The translations under genes were made by a program, and so were the position numbers. DNA of 64,000 nucleotides from Trichoplax adhaerens (Eukaryota > Placozoa > Uniplacotomia > Trichoplacea > Trichoplacidae). Every line of letters begins with the position of its first letter. Position 1 is the first letter of the stretch. The stretch is from positions 2,270,152 through 2,334,151 of the forward strand of contig NW_002060944.1 of NCBI RefSeq assembly GCF_000150275.1, read 5' to 3'. The notes under the pieces were generated by a model. The model saw only the letters and a program-made list of their open reading frames with translations, searched no databases and was not told the DNA's origin. Below, piece by piece: positions 18,137 to 29,989 of the stretch.

Positions 18137-21100
18137 ATGTTTCAATCTGGAAATCAGTTTACTCTTACTTACTTTTTGGTATCGATTGCCTTGTATTCGA
18201 TTTCAACATATGGGCAAGTAACAAATAATGCAACAATCCAAAATAATCAATCAGAAAAATCTTGCTACGGACAAGATGGTGCAGCAATTGGGTGCTATCC
18301 ACCATTTCAGAACGTTGCTCTGAATAAAATTATGTTTGCTTCTGATACATGTGGTCAACCACCTCGTTCTTACTGTGTTCGTGATAGTGAAAATTCAAAT
18401 CGCCAGTGCTTTATTTGTAACGCCAGTAATTCAGCTACAAGCCATCCAGCTCAATACTTAACTGACTCTGCACGCACATCAACATGGTGGCAATCTAATA
18501 CCTACGCGATAATTGGCAATCCAAATTCAGTGGTGTTGCAGTTTTTACTGAATAAAACATTTGATATTACTTATATTATAATTTATTTTCGTAGCATGCG
18601 TCCAGAATCGTTACAAATCGATAAAAAAACGACATTATCTTCGCCATGGCAAACTTACCAGTACTTTTCTCAATCATGCACTAAAACGTATAATTTACCA
18701 GTTAGTGAAATTCGCAAATCGACATTCGCTACAAACAAAACCAAAGTAATCTGCGTTCAAGGCAGTACGGAAATTACACCGTTCACAGGTGGTACGATTA
18801 CCTTCGATGCCACAGCTGGGCGGGCCGAAACACGGGCAGATTTTCTACAAAACCCAGAGTTGTCTGATTGGGTAACTGTTTCAGCGTTAAAAATCGAATT
18901 ACGTCGATTAAATACTTTTGGTGATGATAATTTTGGCGATGAAAATAGCTATTTCTACGCAATATCTGACATTGTAGTCGGCGGAAGATGTAAGTGTAAC
19001 GGTCACGGCGCTTCATGCTATTACGATAATAGTAATACATTAACTTGCAGATGTCAGCATAATACTCAAGGCAGAGACTGCCAAAGCTGCCAAAGTAAAT
19101 TTAATGATCGACCATGGGCCGCCGCAACAGATTCGGAAGCTAACGAATGTATTGGTAAGTGTTTTACGTACACCCACATATATCATCATAAATCTGATAA
19201 ATATTGTAGCTGATTACATTATGAGCAATCATTTAAAATGTAATTGATTAAATGATAATAACACGTTGTCCCAAATTTACTAGCAAAGTGAAGCTATCAC
19301 TATTTTGTAGATATGGTCGTTAATAGTATTTAATAAATTAAATATTAATAGCTTAGCTAGAATTTTCACCCTAAGAACTTGCTCGTAACTAAAAATTTTT
19401 TTTAAACCAAAGAGTGTAAATGCAATGGTTTAGCTGAAAGTTGTAACTTCAACCGAACGTTATACGAAGCTACGGGTAGTGGTGGAATATGTGTTGGGTG
19501 TCGAAATGGCGCAACAGGCATAAATTGTCAAAAGTGTCTATCTGCATACTATCCTATTGATAGAAATGACCCATCGAAAGGTACTTTTGAAATTATTATT
19601 AACAAACGTATCAAAAATTAAAATTGATCACGGTGTAACTTATGTCATTATTCATTTATAATCGTTTAGCATATTACCGATAGATCCTAAAAAATTGTAC
19701 TAGCAGGGATCATATTTTGATTAATCTCGCTTGCTATTAGTAAAGATATAAAAGACTAAGGTTTTTTATTCCAATGTAGGATGCCAAAATTGCAGTTGCA
19801 ATGCCGTTGGGTCTCTCAATTCTGTATGTGATTCGATGGGACGATGTCGCTGTAAACCCGGTGTAGCTGGCGATAAATGTGATCGCTGTCAAGCTTTTTA
19901 TTACAATTTTACATCAGCGGGCTGTAGGTAATTTATGTGTATAAATGTACTACAGTGCTTGGTAATATGAAACAAATAAAGAGGAACAATTTCATTTACG
20001 TACATTAAAATAGAATTCAGAACTGTTATTGTAATATTATAAATAAATTATTAACTTTCCTCTTATTCTTAGCTCATGTGATTGTTCAGAAGCTGGGACC
20101 AGGGCAGATAGTAGTGATTGCGATAAAATCACAGGCCAATGCCAATGCAAAGTTAACGTTATTGGAAAACAATGTGATAGATGCATCACCTCACATTTTG
20201 CTCTCTCGGTTGATAATCCTGAAGGTTGTCAGAGATGTTTTTGTTTTCAGCATGGTACTGAATGTCTCTCAGCCTCCAATTACAAACAAAGTATGATCAA
20301 ATCTGATTTTCAGCAAGGGTTTGATGGCTGGCGAATAACGGACGATAAAGGAAGAATCATCGTAGGAGATTTTCTAGCATTTAACTGGACGATAGGATCA
20401 GTCTCAGCTACAGTCGTTAGAGCTGATTCGCCTTTAGCTTACTTTTATGCTCCTCTAAAATTTCGCGGCGATCAGCGTTACTCCTACGGTAAAAGTTTAA
20501 GAATTAGCATCAGTGCAACTGCCCCTAACACCACTTCCTTCATTCTAACATCACTAGATGTTCAGATATTAGGAGGTATCGGGAATTCCAAGCGCCTTGT
20601 TTCTTCATCATTAAGCAGAGTCAACCAAAGTCAAATATTACCTTCTAATCAAATAAGATGGTATGATTTACGATTGCATGAAGGTCCGACATACGGTTGG
20701 TCTCCATCCTTATCGTCCATCGAATTTCAAAGTATTTTATACAATATCGAACAAGTTATCATTATTGCCAAATTTTCTGGTCTTCTTAATTCCGTAGTCA
20801 GACTACATAATGTAACACTACAATCAGCAGAATTAATCAATAATCAAGAACTTTCCTCATCATACATATTAGCTAATTACGTGGAGGAATGTACCTGTGC
20901 AAAGCCTTATGGAGGCTTGTCCTGTCAATTATGTGCAGATGGTTACAGGCGTGATCAATTTGGTGGAACGGTTTATACGGAGTGTGTTCCTTGTCAATGT
21001 AACAATCAAGCTGCAACATGCAATACTACTATGTGTCACTGCCTCAACCATACAGCCGGAACATTTTGTGAGAATTGCCAATCAGGCTATTACGGTGAGG

Positions 21101-24100
21101 CCACAGATGGTGGTTTCTGTAGTCGTTGTCCATCAGTGTGCAACCTTAGTAAAGTGGGAGCGGGTGGTGAATGCTTGAAAGACGATCAGAATAAAATCAT
21201 TTGTACTAACTGTCGTAGAGGATATGCTTACCCGCAATGCATACACTGTAGCGACGGTTACTATGGCGATCCTGCCGGTATTCGCGGCGTAGTAACTCCA
21301 TGTCAACAATGTCAATGTAATGGTAATATTGATCCGAATGCTGTAGGAAATTGCAACAGAACTACAGGAGAGTGTTACAAGTGCATTTATAATACTGAAG
21401 GATTTTATTGTCAACAGTGTCTGATTAATTATTACGGAAATGCTCTGTCACCCCTTAAAGGAAAACAATGTAAAGGTATCGCGTAGCCTAAAAATAATGA
21501 TTTACAGTTTACAGTTACATACAGCAGAGTAATGTATGGGTATTTTGTTTGAGTACTGCAGTATTAAAACCCCATTATGGGATTACATACGAGCATATGC
21601 ACATATAATCCATTATATATACATATATATCACATGCATGAAATAGCTTAGTCTGGATGCACGTTAAAAATGACTTATAATTAATTAGTTAATAACGATT
21701 ATAATCTTTGCCAATTCTAATTTATTTAGCCTGCAATTGTCATCCCTTTGGCACTAATTCATTCAGAAATGCTACTTCACCGTGCAACAGAATTACGGGA
21801 CAGTGCTCTTGTCGGAAAAATGTAATAAACCGAGACTGTAGCCAATGCAAGGCTAACTTCTGGGGGATTAATTCAGGAGAAGGGTGTATCTCTTGTAAGA
21901 ATTGCAGCAAAACAGGATCTGTAGGTTGCGATCAAATAACGGGTGACTGTCTTTGTAAGCCAAATGTTGGGGGCGAGCTGTGTGATAGATGTCTACATGG
22001 TTTTTATAATTTTTCCATTGAAGGATGCACAGGTAAAAATTTATACGATTGTAGTATACCATTCTATTGTAGACCTGTTCTACGGTTCGTTAACAATTAG
22101 CTAGCTCATATTGATACTATTCTGCTACGGTACTGAGTATTCATTATCTCAGTATGTTACAAATCGAAATTTGTAACAAGAAAAAAAGATTAAAACTATT
22201 ATAGAAACTATACACTATGAGTCTACAGTACTGTTAGGTTAGTCCTCCCTGACATTAACATACAGTACGGCTCGAGGTACGGACGATCTCTGATCGTCAG
22301 GAGCAACAGCAATAACACAACATTAGCCTATCTTAAATTAAACGTAACTGAACTCAAACTTTTTTGAAAAGTCAGTCAATTTATATAGAAAATCTACGTA
22401 AACATTAATTATAAGTTTTGTTATGTATCCAGCTGAAGTACGGTTTCTAACGTCTTGTCTTTAATTTACTATCTAACATATAACAAGTTTATAGATAATA
22501 TAAAACTATGCAGTTATCTATTGAAAATAAGTAAAAAAGTCATAGATAAATTATTTACATTACGCTATGTTACGGCAGCTACGCAAAAATTACTCCGTAA
22601 CACAAGACATTGGCAACTTTTACACTAATAATGTTGACTTTTCAAGCTTGTAGATGCGATCCCTTTGGAATTTATAATACTTCAAATGGAAGACAATGTT
22701 TCGAGAACGGAACATGTACTTGCCGATCGACCACCATTATAGGCGAGAAGTGTGATCAGTGTGTAATTAATCATCATTCTTTGCGAGTCTATTCGCCACA
22801 ACAGCCTTGTCAAGGTAGAAATACGTATACGAATATTCGAATTTTTATAGTATTTCTTTTCTTGTAATATTCTTAATTGAATGTATTAATCTTGTAATAA
22901 TTAAGTAACATTGTATGGGTATATCCCGTATACTAAAGCATGCTGAAGATATGCTTTAATATAGTATATTTTTACTGCGTAAAATACTAGAATGCGATCA
23001 ATGCTATGGTCAATTCGTAAAAACTTATGTCAACCAGCGGAGAACAGAGTTGCTAAATCTTCAAGAAATTATCGCTGTTTTATTATACAATCCTACATCA
23101 TTAATTAACGTCACCCAGTTCGAAATTAGAGTCGAAGCAGCTAATGGCAGCATTCAACAGTTATTAAACGCGATGCAGGTAGTCGTTCAACAAGATATCC
23201 AAATGTACACAACGTAAGTGAATGCTGTACTAGTTTCAGCAATTGTGAGCTTAGTAATTCAGACTCGTCTTTAGACTCTGAAAGTAACAGGTTTTATTTA
23301 GGTTATTCTTCGAGAACTGCACGCAGAGGCTAGTAATAGAACTGGTCTTATAACATAGATAACCCGTCTTATATACCGTAGACCAGAGACGCTTATCTTA
23401 TCAATTAGCTCGTACTGTACCGTATACTGACTGAATCACTTGCACAATTAGCAATCATATTATAAATACTGCCGTGTATGCAGGTATTTTTGTGTTTATT
23501 TAATTTACGTAAAATTGTTCATCGAGCCATATAATTAATTTCTTTTTGATCTGGCTAGCATATAGTGTAGCCAATCTATCTATTATTATATTTAAATAGG
23601 TAATATTATATGAAATTCACTTGCAGATTAAGCAAAATCCAGAACACGACTAATATTGTAAAAGATCGCACAGCGAAAACTCTGGAAGATGTAGCAGTAA
23701 CCGAAAATAAAATAAAAGTCATTCATGACGACCGAAATATGGTGCTGACAAGGTTTTCCACAATTAGTCAAATGATAGATAACAATTCGGCCTTACTTTT
23801 ATCCAATACTTCGTATCTAATGGATACTATGAGACAGCTAAGTACTAGTAGTGCTAACCTGACGGAGATAACAAACTTGGCTAAAAAAGCGAAAGAAATA
23901 TTATATACGAACGAAAAGACAGTTAACAGAATCGAACAACAAACACGAATCATAGAAGCAAATATTAACACCGGAGAAACTCGTATTAATGAGACCAATA
24001 AATTACAAAGTAACATTATAGCTGAAGTCGATACGCGAAACAATAGCATGATAAGTCTAGCATCTAAGACAAATGATGATCGAAATAAGGCGGAAATTGC

Positions 24101-25296
24101 CTATAATACTTCAAGCGCTGCCTTAAATATCGCACGAAATCATCAAGTAACTTTGGCTTCTATAAAAATTCTAGCCAACGTCTCAACTATCGAAGAACAG
24201 CTACGAATTGACAATATCTTACTCTCCGATTTACGGCGAAATAGATCAACAATTTTCAGTACGGCTTACGATTCCAATATCACTGAAGAAGTTCATAGAA
24301 AAACAGATCGGATTAATTTCAAATTAGATGAATCAACTATGATGCTATCTAGACTAGCGTATATATTAGCGCTTAGTGACAAAACATATTACGACATCTT
24401 AAAGACTGCAAAAGACAGTAATGTCACTGTAGATAAGGTGAGAGGAGTGATTGCCCTCTTAGAAAGTGCAGCAACTGGTTTACAAGTTAATATATCACTA
24501 GCTCTAGAAAACATACCAGAACTAGCAACAACTGTCGGTATAGCGGAGAAAGAAATTAGCTCAATACAAAATGGGTTAGTACAAGCATATGATTACTTAG
24601 ACCAATCTATGCGGAGAATACAAGCAACAGTAGAGATAATTGCTCGAGAAAATCAGGTATTTATATGTCGCATTATTTTCATAATCTTCACGATTATATT
24701 TTTCGTCGATATCTCATTTAATCGTGCTATTTATAAAATGTATTAACAAATTCATTTTTTATGTATAGACAACCGTCAGTTATGAGCCTGATGCTTCCTC
24801 AGTGTTAAGTAATACGTCTGAATTAAGAACAAAACTCGATAAGTTAACTGGCGAAATTCGGAAACTAGCAGATCAGATCAGTCAGTTAAGAACTAGTCAA
24901 GCATCCAAACAAGAAGAAGTAGAAGAAATTATTCGAGGGTGTAACGCTGATAGTCAACAAAAGAGAGAATTAGATAACCGTTTAATATCTGGCAATCACG
25001 AGTTAGACGATATCGAAAAAAATTTAGCAATAGCTGATAACTGGAATAGCTCCAATTTAAAGGACTATTTGCAACGCATTAATACATTATCTCAACAACT
25101 AACTAGGGCAGATGCACGTATTCAAACTTTAAGCCAAGAAAAAGATAGGTTAGATGCCATTACAGAAAGAGCGTTTGTTTCGCTAGCAGAGCTGCGTATA
25201 CATTACCAAGCCATTAATCAAGCTCAAGCTTCATTATCTCCTATCTGTATTAACTTTCCTATCATTGCTGAAGATCGTCAGGTTCAGGGCCAATAA
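18137..25296 (+). CDS. LAMC1: Laminin subunit gamma
   Basis: Secreted basement-membrane chain that trimerises with alpha and beta chains. Nine exons: 18137-19154, 19413-19580, 19780-19927, 20073-21475, 21730-22032, 22647-22814, 22991-23213, 23627-24656, 24769-25296, giving 1662 residues (human LAMC1 about 1609). Order: signal peptide (residues about 1-28); laminin N-terminal domain (about 45-285, with DTTWW-like TSTWWQSNTY and the family block YYAISD represented as YFYAISD); laminin-type EGF repeats starting CKCNGHGASC; a laminin IV A globule encoded at about 20300-20880; a second EGF series including the NIDPNAV nidogen-binding loop; then a long heptad-rich coiled coil (about 22991-25230). 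Gamma rather than beta or alpha is shown by the LN sequence, the single L4 module splitting an EGF repeat, no C-terminal G domains, and the near-terminal cysteine (PICINF). An AATAAA overlaps the stop codon. The exact paralogue name is nominal; it is the gamma1/3 type. Confidence 0.94.
21325..21345 (+). other. Nidogen-binding loop codons (NIDPNAV)
   Basis: Seven codons within a laminin EGF repeat encode NIDPNAV, followed by GNCNRTTGEC. In vertebrate laminin gamma1 this loop (Asp, Asn and Val positions) is the high-affinity nidogen contact. All seven residues are kept here. Confidence 0.9.
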
Positions 25297-27240
25297 AACA
25301 CCTGCTGACTTGCTGCATAATTCAAATATGCAAGTCCTCTTATTTTAGATGACGAAATGTGAGTCGCAAATTATCTGATGTATTTGCCTCTGCAATATTC
25401 AATTAGCTTGATAATTGTAATAAAATGAGTATATCGGTAGTAGGTTATATAGGATGCTTTCTTATGTGTTAATGTTATTCACGCGTACGAATGCAGCTGA
25501 ACATTTCAGTAGTTGCGCGTACTTATACTTATGCCTAAAGTCTATCTTAATCGTTACGGTTATGGAATCACGAACATACAAATAAATAACAGCTCGGGTA
25601 CGATAGCTGGAACGTGGTTATGACAGTAATGACAGATAAGAGATAATTAGGTCGTTCCATAATATTGTTATTATATAGTGTAACTCAAGTACTTTGAATT
25701 CGTTATATTATGTTCCTGGTATTTTAGTAAAATCTTACATTTTGCCTATGGTGTGTTATCTAAGATCTATAAACTTACCAAAATATCTACAATCATGTGG
25801 AAATCAGATTAAGGTCTCCCTCTAATGGAAAGTCTTTAGGTATATCTGATTTGAGCACGATTGTGATAATAGTATGATTTAATCCCTGCTACTAATTGCT
25901 TAATTACAGTATAACATATACATTACTTAGACGAAATTTTAAATTTATAATTCTCTTTATTATCTAATAAAATAACATTTAATGACACTTAGATATTTAT
26001 CCAGCGATAAATTACAATTAAACTCATCGAATAATTTCAATTTTCTTTATATCAATTAAGGAAGGGTTACATTTAATTTTACAAGTTTCTATTGGTTAAT
26101 CGTTTTTATAGTTCTATTATTTTATATAGGCTTACTAGAAGATTGGATTACAGAGATCTCTACATTTCTTTAACCGTAGATGTGAAATATTACTATTGTT
26201 TTTATTTTTGGGGGATAATTATAATTAAATGTAATAATCATATATGAATATACATCATTGAAAGGTTGATTATCTAATCGTTTAATTGAGAAGTAATGCA
26301 AAGTAATGATAATTAATCACAATAAATGTTTGAACCCAGTTGTATATCGGTATCTATATCTATACTGCTAATCAAAATTATACCTGCCGTTCTTTGTGCA
26401 GTTATGGAGTACTAAAACTACAGGACGAGTTTGAGGAGATAATCTCTACGGCGAAATAACACTCGAGTCCATTTCTTGTATTGTACGGCTTACTGTAGGC
26501 TATAAATATAAATTATTATAGAAATGCGGTAATTATAATTTCACTTTAACGTTCAAATCATGAGCGGATATTCCTAATTTTAAAGCTTATGAAATGCGAG
26601 TTATTAATTTAATTTCTAATGGGATTATAACGGTAAAGCACTAAAGGATGCTTTGCATATATTCATTATAAGAAAGCTGAATACAGTAATGGTTAGCAGC
26701 GTTGAACGGTATTTTTAAAAACATCGATCTTAGTCATAGGGCTCTTTTCGTCCGAATGCCATATTAAATGTTTAATCCAATGTTGGATTTAAGCACCTAG
26801 CTAGGCACCTTAATAAGCTTTAGCATTTCACATACTGTATACTGTACGCGTTGATACTCACTACGGTAATGTACTGTACTATATTTGAACCTGGTAATTA
26901 ACAGACAGTACAGTACAGTACGGTACAGTACAGTATATTGTATGGTATTACTATAGTGAACCGTTCATTAATAATACAGTACAGTACTGTACTGTACATA
27001 CAGTACTGTACAGTACATTAATATTTCATTGCCCACCACCTTTGCTGGGGGAACTCAAACCTAGCAGTACTGCACTGTACTGTACAGTACAGTACAGTAC
27101 TGTACAGTACGTACTGTACAGTACTGTATAGTATTTTGAGTATCTAACATTGTACTGTAGTATTTACTGCATAATAATAATAATTTTACCTCTATGATTT
27201 AACATTTGGTTAAGAGCGCTGAATTGCCTTAGTTGTAAAT
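25297..27240. other. Intergenic laminin gamma-POLR3H
   Basis: Plain AT-rich sequence up to about 26820, with several AATAAA-like hexamers soon after the laminin stop (for example near 25420). A WGTAC cluster follows directly in front of POLR3H. No exon recognised on either strand. Confidence 0.6.
26830..27165. repeat. WGTAC palindromic cluster upstream of POLR3H
   Basis: Contains some of the longest uninterrupted runs in the window (26905-26935, 26975-27016, 27066-27130), written almost entirely as AGTAC/TGTAC pentamers in mixed order, so that the run pairs with itself. It ends about 75 bp before the POLR3H start codon. Confidence 0.9.
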
Positions 27241-29106
27241 ATGTTTGTTCTGTGCTGTATGAAAGATACCATTCGGATCAAGCCACATCTTTTTCGTCTA
27301 GATATACATTACGTCATTGAAGAACAGTTAAATAAAAAGTTTGCCAATAAGGTACCTACTTGACAGTACAGTGCTTTGAAATCACTAACTTTTTCACCAT
27401 TTGTTAGTGTCCTGCTACTACGTAAAATGTTGCCCAAACCTGCATAATTGATGTTGTATACGTTACAGTATTCTGTAAAACGAATAAATTTCCATCATGA
27501 TTCTGCTGTTACAGTAATAGAACTTATGAATGATTATTTGAAGTAAGATAGTAATAGCGACTGGTGCTACGGTTTCTCGTAGGTTGTTCATAATGTAGGA
27601 TTATGTATTGGGGTGTACGATATCCTCTCCATCAGCGATTCTTATGTTTTACCTGGTGATGGATCTTCATTTACATCAGGTAAAGCATTATATTAATTAA
27701 TGATAAAATGCACTGTAAATATCGTTATCCTTTCACTTTATTTGTTGCACGATTAGCAGGGTTTAATTCATTCATCTGAAATAGTTCGCGGAACTTGCTA
27801 TGAGACATCGTAAATTCTTTCACCTTCTGTACTCGTACTTCGTACAGTTATTGTAGTATTTAAATTAACATAAACGCTCGGCAAGGCAAGAATTATAAAG
27901 ATGCATAATTACACCTGTCGTTTGCAATGCACTACGAAATGCTACATTTGCAGATGCAATCGTGCTACTGTACAACCGGACTGTGTATTGTATATATTGT
28001 CGAAGCTTGGTATGTGATTACTAAGTATACTTTCTACTTACAGTACTTTTTATAATATAATTGATGGCGGAAAATTGCAGTAAACTGAATCGCAGCAATG
28101 CGTTTGTTTGATATTTAAATATACATGTATATATGTATTAATTAATTATGCAGGTTATCCGGCGGAGGATAGGAGGTAGTTAACTTGCTTATTTGCTTTA
28201 TAGTAAAGTTTAGGTATATTGTTTTCCGCCCTTTCAAAGATGAAATTCTGGTTGGTAGGCTACGTAGCTGCAATCAGGAAGGAATTCATGGTACATATTA
28301 TATAATTTATAATTGTAAGATGACTTCTGATCTGAGCATATGCATATAAAGTGTATTGATGGTCAGTTGTACGCGTATTTTGTAGTTCAGTGAATTATTC
28401 TATAAAGCATCCTAAATATGAGTATATGAATATCAAATATATTCACTGTATGATCCTGATTAAATGGTTCAATTCAATTTAAAAAGTAAACTTGTTATGT
28501 TATTTTAGTCTCTTTAGAGTTCTTTGATGAAGTATTTATTCCTCGCGAGATGCTGCAACATCCATCCAGATTGTATCCTAATATTTTTTCGCTTAATTTA
28601 CGGCAATAATTTAGAACCTCTCTGTGTGTACACTTTAACGAAAAATCATTTTTCACTTATTAGTACTATCGCTTTCGTATTACGATATTCTTACGTTGTT
28701 AAGTTATTGCTTAAATCGAAAATCAGCGACTACGAAGAGCAGCTATGGTTATGGGAGTATCAGACTGAAAATCGTATTCATGACCTTTTTATGGATGTAA
28801 ATAAGGAAGTTAGATTTCGCGTTGTTGACCATATCTTTGCTGATAGTGCTCCAGTATCTGATACTGCTCAAAAGGAAGATAATGAAAATGAAAGTTATGA
28901 CTGTAGTAAATCGCCTTATACAATTATAGTAAGTGACTTTTCGTTCGGTATAGTGATAACTTTTAATGGATGGGAAAGCAATTCACAAAATTCAGTTTTC
29001 GAAAATTAAGTAATATTTGAAATTTAAATTATCAAATATATTGTACTATACATAGGGCACCATCAATCATCCCGGCTTAGGTTTAGTGACTTGGTGGAAC
29101 AATTGA
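27241..29106 (+). CDS. POLR3H: RNA polymerase III subunit RPC8 (POLR3H)
   Basis: Pol III stalk subunit of the Rpb7/RPC25 type, pairing with CRCP/RPC9 in initiation. Six exons with consistent phases: 27241-27351, 27583-27679, 28204-28290, 28509-28572, 28727-28928, 29056-29106, giving 203 residues (human 204). The protein starts [15 protein letters not shown] like the human MFVL start. It has the Rpb7 N-terminal fold sequence [13 protein letters not shown] and the loop PGDGSSF. An S1/OB region follows ([15 protein letters not shown], then [17 protein letters not shown]), then LWLWEYQT and FRVVDHIF. It ends GLVTWWNN, matching the human GLLSWWTSN tail. Full-length and apparently intact. Intron 4 has U12-like splice signals (see findings). 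Confidence 0.95.
28573..28726 (+). other. Candidate U12-type intron in POLR3H
   Basis: The donor reads GTATCCTA, close to the minor-spliceosome consensus GTATCCTT and unlike the other donors here, which are mostly GTAAGT, GTAATT, GTTAGT or GTACNN. A branch-like TTGCTTAAA lies at 28708-28716, about 12 nt before the acceptor AG, the short spacing typical of U12 introns. The phase (2) is needed to join flanking exons into the conserved protein. Confidence 0.5.
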
Positions 29107-29989
29107 TGCCGTAAATACGCTAACAAACTCTTGTGCTTCAGTCTAACTGTAGCTTGATAGAGACACTCTAATTGCTTTATGTACTATTTCTACTCGCATG
29201 AGACTTCTATGCCCTTAAACATACCAACAATCAAATGATTTTAAACAAAGATTTTTATGCATAGTATTTTAAACATCAGCATCAGCCGTGGGGTGAACAT
29301 CTTACTTTTTTTACCTAAAGATGAATTCGATCTTCGATCCTATTTACTAATCGTTTCATAACGTCATAAAATTACTGCAGCTCATTTATAATTTGTATAA
29401 TAAGATATATTACAGTATATTCTAAAGTACTACTTAGCTATTTTTTTTCGAATAAAGGTTATATTAAATCGATTTTAAAGCCCAAGAGAAATCGTAATAG
29501 TTAATTATTAACAACGCAATTATTCTTCCAGCGGTGGATCTTGAGGTTGGCCCGTGACACTTTGCATAAAATGCAACTTGCGCTTTGCCACTAGTTAATT
29601 GACTTTATTGAAGCTTGAACTGTACATACATTAGCAGAGTAATGTGATTGTGTAAAGCAATGCCGAAGAAGTCTTCGGACTCTCCCTTTATGAGGTTGTA
29701 GTTGTAACAGTAACGGATCGTTTTGTATCATAGTAGTGTCGTACTATACAGATGTTTAAGTTTACTAAATTGCTAGACACGACACAGGCAAGCACTTTGA
29801 TAATGTAACATATTGATAATTTGTAATTTATCATTATACTGTAACTTATAACTTATCTACTATAATTATAATTATCAGACATGAACACTACATTGCGGTT
29901 CATATTTTATTATATTAGCGTAACGATACACATTTCAATGATTATTCGCGGCACTTCCACGAGTTAATAATGAAGGTTATACATATTAC
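29107..29989. other. Convergent gap POLR3H / PAQR
   Basis: The 3' flanks of two convergent genes. No coding exon and no WGTAC cluster seen. Confidence 0.6.

Noticed and set aside
26830-27165. CRISPR array or transposon terminal repeats
   Set aside because: The GTAC runs have no constant repeat with unique spacers, no paired ends around a coding core and no target-site duplication; they are degenerate pentamer runs.
28524-28726. Frame extending upstream of the POLR3H exon 28727-28928
   Set aside because: It is a different frame from the conserved exon 28509-28572; the conserved protein needs an intron at 28573-28726.
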